Source: Candidatus Melainabacteria bacterium (GTDB taxonomy: Bacteria; Cyanobacteriota; Vampirovibrionia; Obscuribacterales; Obscuribacteraceae). From it: 64,000 bases of DNA. Every line of letters starts with the position of its first letter. Position 1 is the first letter of the stretch. Position numbers and translations under genes: made by a program. The stretch is taken from the NCBI GenBank assembly GCA_003963305.1, contig RXJR01000026.1:1-64000 (forward strand). The letters run 5' to 3'. Below the pieces are notes generated by a model. It saw only the letters and a program-made list of their open reading frames with translations, made no database searches and was not told the origin of the DNA. Of the stretch, positions 60,693 through 64,000 are shown piece after piece.

Positions 60693-61454
60693 TCAACCAA
60701 TTGCCAGTTGGGGAATAGTCCCAGCAGAATTAGCAGTCTTGGCCACAGCTAGCGATTGTTCAGCCTGGGACTCAAGCGATGTTGCACCAGGGCGGTCCGT
60801 AGCGCTGGCAGTAGATTTACCGGCGCCTTGAGTCAAAGCCGCCTGCAACGCATTGACAAAGCGGCTGTCATTCATGATGCCAGGGTTAAGCTGAGCAGCT
60901 TGGATCAGCGCCATGATACCGGACATCTTGTCACCGCCTGCGATGGCAGATAAACCTTGTTGTACCAACTGCGAGGAAACATCACTGCCTGGAGCTGCTG
61001 TAGCGGTGGCTTCTGTAGCAGTTGCCGGTTTTGATTGAAGAGTCGTATCACTTGGTTGCTGTTGTTGCTGTGCCCGACCATCAAGACCAGCATTTTGTCC
61101 TTGCATCGCACTCTGCATCTGTTGCGCATCGAGAGGATAAGCGTGTATGTGCGGGTGCACATCGCCTACGGCTTGTTTGAGACCTTCAATGAACCGCTGA
61201 TCCTGAACAAGCTCAGGCTTTTGGGCTGCTCCTTTCATCAACTCCAGGATTCCATAGGTCTCGTTTTTCCCAGAAATATCTTTCAAGCCCTGAGCAAGAA
61301 GCTGTCTAGCCTGCTGGTCAACTCGACCTTGATTAGCATCCGGGTTGGTCAGCAGCTGCGAAGCTTGCTGTTGCAACTTGCTGTCATTAGGTTGTCCGAT
61401 CGGTTGTACTACTTCAGGCTTCGCTTCCGGGCTGTGATCGGGGGTGTGTGACAT
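60693..61454 (-). CDS. low-complexity protein with internal duplication
   Basis: This 253-residue polar protein contains two related helical units: QQARQLLAQGLKDISGKNETYGILELMKGAAQKPELVQDQRFIEGLKQAVG (about 47-97) and SQLVQQGLSAIAGGDKMSGIMALIQAAQLNPGIMNDSRFVNALQAAL (about 160-206), joined by a Gln/Ala/Thr-rich linker with several His near the end of the first unit. No signal peptide. It lies upstream of the lysozyme-like/M23 gene in the same direction, about 180 bases away. Start behind GAGAAT is weak. Function unknown. Confidence 0.65.
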   Translation of the reverse strand: MSHTPDHSPEAKPEVVQPIGQPNDSKLQQQASQLLTNPDANQGRVDQQARQLLAQGLKDISGKNETYGILELMKGAAQKPELVQDQRFIEGLKQAVGDVHPHIHAYPLDAQQMQSAMQGQNAGLDGRAQQQQQPSDTTLQSKPATATEATATAAPGSDVSSQLVQQGLSAIAGGDKMSGIMALIQAAQLNPGIMNDSRFVNALQAALTQGAGKSTASATDRPGATSLESQAEQSLAVAKTANSAGTIPQLAIG

Positions 61455-61789
61455 AGATTCTCCTTGTGCTTGAGCAGAAAGATTTCGTTAATACAAACAG
61501 CTGCCCAAGCACTGATAAGAGCAAAATTGTGATGGGATGCCAATCTCCTTTGTAGTGCGTTCCGTCTCAATCAGACGATAAAATCCCGCCTCAAAACGAA
61601 CCCATCGTTTTGACCGTCATACTATTTGCTGTTAGTAATTGGGAAGCAGGCGAGATTTAGAGCGATGAATTACAAGAGTGCCTCCAAAACACTCTCTTTA
61701 AAATTGCAGACATTTGGGCTTTTCGTTCCTCAGTTTTACAACCCTGTTGCCACTATATGTCAAGTGGGAGAAATACGTAGTCGGATCAT

Positions 61790-62010
61790 TTTTATCGAAG
61801 ACCTATAGACCTCATCTTCATAATCCTGGTGCCAGATATCTTCATGGTTGTAAAGGGCCTTGCGGGCGCAACCGCCAGCCTCTTGCAGCTCGATAGTCGT
61901 GAAAGAGCGGTTGAGTTTTTTGAGCCTATCCAGAGCTTCGGCGATCCGCTTGCGGGCGTTGTTCTTGCGATTAGCATTTTCGCGTCAACGAAATTGTGCA
62001 AAAGACTGGG
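61790..62010 (-). pseudogene. remnant of DUF6262/Tn554 TnpC-like gene
   Basis: On the minus strand from about 61987 the frame reads RKRIAEALDRLKKLNRSFTTIELQEAGGCARKALYNHEDIW, resembling the small DUF6262-type accessory proteins encoded with Tn554-like tyrosine recombinases. A TGA precedes it and no intact recombinase follows. It is a relic, suggesting past integrase activity here. Confidence 0.45.
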
Positions 62011-62261
62011 CTAACTCAGCCGAACGTTTCCAATCATCTTGCTTGTCTGCACAGTTGCGGATTGGTAAAGCGCGAGTCGAATGGAAAGTTTGATAGTTAT
62101 GAACTTGCAAGCTGTTATTGCCGACCTTTTGGGTCTGGCAGATTAAATACTGGGGCAGGTAGACGATGACCTCGACGCCTGTCCGAAAGAGCAGATCAAT
62201 TACTCAAATCTGTTCTCAGCTGGTACAAAATCGAACCATAATACAGATAAAAACAGTTTAA

Positions 62262-62276
62262 GGGGGGGGGGGGGGG
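62262..62276. repeat. homopolymeric G15 tract
   Basis: Fifteen consecutive G follow AGTTTAA. Such tracts vary in length by slippage and can tune promoters or frames. Here the nearest good gene starts 700 bases downstream. It might also be an assembly or sequencing artefact. Confidence 0.8.
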
Positions 62277-62993
62277 CACACGTTCGCAAGAATTCTGCCT
62301 GCGAAATCTGTTCTTGCGTGAGTTTTGAGCCCATAAGAACGGGAACCTGCTGTGCAAGTTCAATCACTCTAGCGGATTATACAGATGGCATGAGCCTCTC
62401 TGGTAAGAAATGAATGACGGAAAGCGTAAGATCCGTCATTCACTAGGCTTAGATGGTAGCACTACTAAACCGCCAGTGAAATTAATATATGAAAATCAGT
62501 TGCACCGCGTATGGTGGCAAGGAGCATGGTCATATGACAAAAGATCTATTGAATACATCCGACCTAGTAGTTATGAGCACGGCCAGCGTCCATCAGGTAG
62601 CTTGAGGCCGCATGATTGCTTGGTCAACTTGCTACAAAGCTCGCCTATTGAGCCCGTCAAGTCCTCCTGGATCATTGTCTTTACTCAAAACAAATCAAAC
62701 AAATGCAGACAATGGTGAAGGCAAAAGTAGAGGTAATGTTAAATAAGGAGAATCTGAGTCGTTGCGTGCTGAGTTAGTATCGACGATTGGCGAAACACAC
62801 TATTAAATTAATTGCTTGAATGCTTTTTCATATTGACAAGCATCCCGTCGTTCATTATCTTGAAAGCACCCGGGATAAAATCCAAAAACTTCATGCTCAG
62901 TTGTCTGATTTAACGAATCAAAATAACTGCTCATCTTATCTTTGGAATACGGGTTTGATAGTTTTACTACACAATAATAAAGAGCCTGATCTA

Positions 62994-63596
62994 ATGCCCG
63001 AACAAAACAAAAGCAGGCTCAGCGCCGAAGAGGCGTATGAGCGATTGATCTCAGAACTTTATGACAATGGACCAATGGAGCTTGTTGGAGATGAGCAGCA
63101 TGCAGACTTGATTAACGGCCAAGTGCGCCTTTGCTGCGTTACTGAGCCATTTTTAGCCGTGATCAGGGTAATGCAAAAACATCAGTTGGTTCGAGCCGTG
63201 AAAAAGGAGTCGCAGCGGCTCTTCGTACTTACATCGAAAGGCTATCTGACAGCGTTGGTAATGCGATATCGAGCTCGACGGGATACTAGATGTCGATGCA
63301 ACAAATGCGCAGTGGAAGTAGCGGAGGCATTTGAAAAACTCCTTCTTGAGCTTCAACAGAACGGCCCGATGGAACTTACAGCAAGCAATCATCGAGACCA
63401 TCCTCACTTTATGAGTGAAAACAGTCAATTGTGTTGCAGACAGCATCCATTTCTTGATGCGGTGAGTGACCTGGAGAAGTTCGGATTAGTAGAAACGACA
63501 CACGACTTTGTGTACAAGCTGACGGAGAAAGGTGCATTGTCAGCGCGCTTATTGCAATTGCCAGCACAGAAAGTGGGCAACCCTCTGTTCAACTGA
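62994..63596 (+). CDS. duplicated winged-helix-like Cys-rich protein, paralog B
   Basis: From the ATG at 62994 this 200-residue protein aligns with the paralog at 57601-58218 over its whole length: LISELYDNGPMELV, RLCCVTEPFLAVIRVMQKHQLV, CRCNKCAVEV, QLLLELQQNGPMEL and QLCCRQHPFLDAVSDLEKFGLV. A longer frame from 62820 would add 58 residues absent from the paralog, so it is not used. It keeps the LCC pair in both halves and the C-x-C-x2-C linker. Metal binding is inferred from the invariant Cys. It precedes a truncated gene resembling the M23 protein. Confidence 0.7.
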   Translation: MPEQNKSRLSAEEAYERLISELYDNGPMELVGDEQHADLINGQVRLCCVTEPFLAVIRVMQKHQLVRAVKKESQRLFVLTSKGYLTALVMRYRARRDTRCRCNKCAVEVAEAFEKLLLELQQNGPMELTASNHRDHPHFMSENSQLCCRQHPFLDAVSDLEKFGLVETTHDFVYKLTEKGALSARLLQLPAQKVGNPLFN

Positions 63597-63629
63597 ACAG
63601 CGTGGAATCAATTTAGAGGAGCTTAGATC

Positions 63630-64000
63630 ATGAGTAACGGAGATTCTCACGCCGAAGTTGCGAGACTGCAGCCGAACACTTTGCAATTAGATCGAGTCGA
63701 CACGCTTTCCCAGAAATTTTATTCCGATGCCAGCTTAACAGGCTCGATACTGCGCTCTCAAGGTAACAATGAGAGTGTTGTCTCTGACCAGCTGGTTATC
63801 CCACCAGCACCATATTCACGTGAGGGCGATAAGTTTGTTACCACGCGACAACCCAGTGATGCAGCATTGCCAGCACCGGTAGAGCAAGCCATAGAGGATG
63901 GTAAACCTATTCGATTTAGCAGTCAGAGTGAAAATAAAGCAGCTAATCGGCAACCCGATTATTTCCTTACTCCAGATGGAAAGGTAGAAGCGAATCCAAA
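63630..64000 (+). CDS. partial protein similar to N-terminus of the M23 protein
   Basis: The gene starts at ATG 63630 (AGAGGAG ten bases upstream) and is open to the window end, 123 codons so far. The part PDYFLTPDGKVEANP (about 110-123) matches PDFILGEDGKLKANL of the protein at 58868-60511, and both are polar, Ser/Thr/Pro-rich in front of it. It is probably the start of a related multidomain protein. The rest lies outside the window. Confidence 0.6.
   Translation, partial: MSNGDSHAEVARLQPNTLQLDRVDTLSQKFYSDASLTGSILRSQGNNESVVSDQLVIPPAPYSREGDKFVTTRQPSDAALPAPVEQAIEDGKPIRFSSQSENKAANRQPDYFLTPDGKVEANP

Larger units (their letters stand above)
61455..62993. other. non-coding region with decayed recombination gene and G tract
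   Basis: No robust gene lies here. It holds a decayed DUF6262-like fragment (61790-62010), a run of 15 G at 62262-62276, and an open plus-strand frame from 62410 to 62718 (102 codons) of unnatural composition with no ribosome-binding site, which I do not call. Direct evidence of further structure is lacking. Confidence 0.5.

Overview
The window looks like the accessory part of a genome (plasmid or integrated element) from a diderm bacterium of moderate GC. RND pumps with TolC-type outer-membrane channels imply an outer membrane. An MtrA/DUF4346 protein, many lineage-specific small proteins and a large Pro/Gly-rich lysozyme-like/M23 protein would fit a cyanobacterial sister lineage such as Vampirovibrionia/Melainabacteria. 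That placement is a weak inference. I saw no tRNA, rRNA or CRISPR array.

Layout. (1) 73-2500: an IS21-family insertion sequence with intact istA/istB. (2) 2520-4524: small minus-strand unknown genes, one with a HEPN-type R-x4-H motif. (3) 4756-13760: a plus-strand mobilization module of TPR and small membrane proteins, a ribbon-helix-helix protein, a 1066-residue relaxase with six degenerate repeats, and a VirD4/TraG coupling ATPase without membrane segments. (4) 13761-16201: two clusters of the palindrome TGTCGACA flank two tandem Imm1-like immunity genes and an unknown gene; the first cluster has mirror-symmetric spacing. (5) 16416-17824: a large inverted duplication of an ssb locus with one copy dead. 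(6) 18183-22362: a GC-rich hairpin element, an excisionase-like HTH gene, an ECF-like sigma factor behind a long hairpin, TPR-like genes and a HEPN (UPF0332-like) gene followed by a one-TM protein.

(7) 22444-57476 is a metal and metalloid resistance island. It holds an ArsR-regulated Cys-rich copper-storage-like protein; an arsR-arsI-arsC-acr3 operon; decayed PAS and MerR genes; a copper-type operon (Cys-rich protein, CusB/CusA/TolC-like pump, periplasmic proteins, a second TolC-like channel, a multicopper oxidase with a Met-rich repeat tail), followed by a PD-(D/E)XK-like nuclease and a methyltransferase. Then come an MtrA-DUF4346 protein divergent from an ArsR gene and an emfourin-like gene, a broken IS110-family transposase, a CmtR-like/czcCBA-type operon, a CmtR-like/P1B-ATPase/lipid kinase operon, an alpha/beta hydrolase and a MerR regulator. 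Palindromes upstream of the regulators fall into two matched pairs, suggesting two small cross-connected regulons.

(8) 57601-64000: two paralogous Cys-rich proteins, each an internal duplication of a winged-helix-like unit with LCC and C-x-C-x2-C motifs, surround a sigma-region-4-like protein, a lysozyme-like/M23 protein lacking one zinc ligand, a low-complexity duplicated protein, decayed recombination-gene DNA with a G15 tract, and a gene cut by the window end that resembles the M23 protein's N-terminal half.

The mobilization genes, the resistance operons and several decayed recombination genes suggest a mobile island that gathered cargo. The least explained parts are the TGTCGACA clusters with their immunity cargo, the repeat-bearing relaxase with a soluble coupling protein, and the duplicated Cys-rich proteins.
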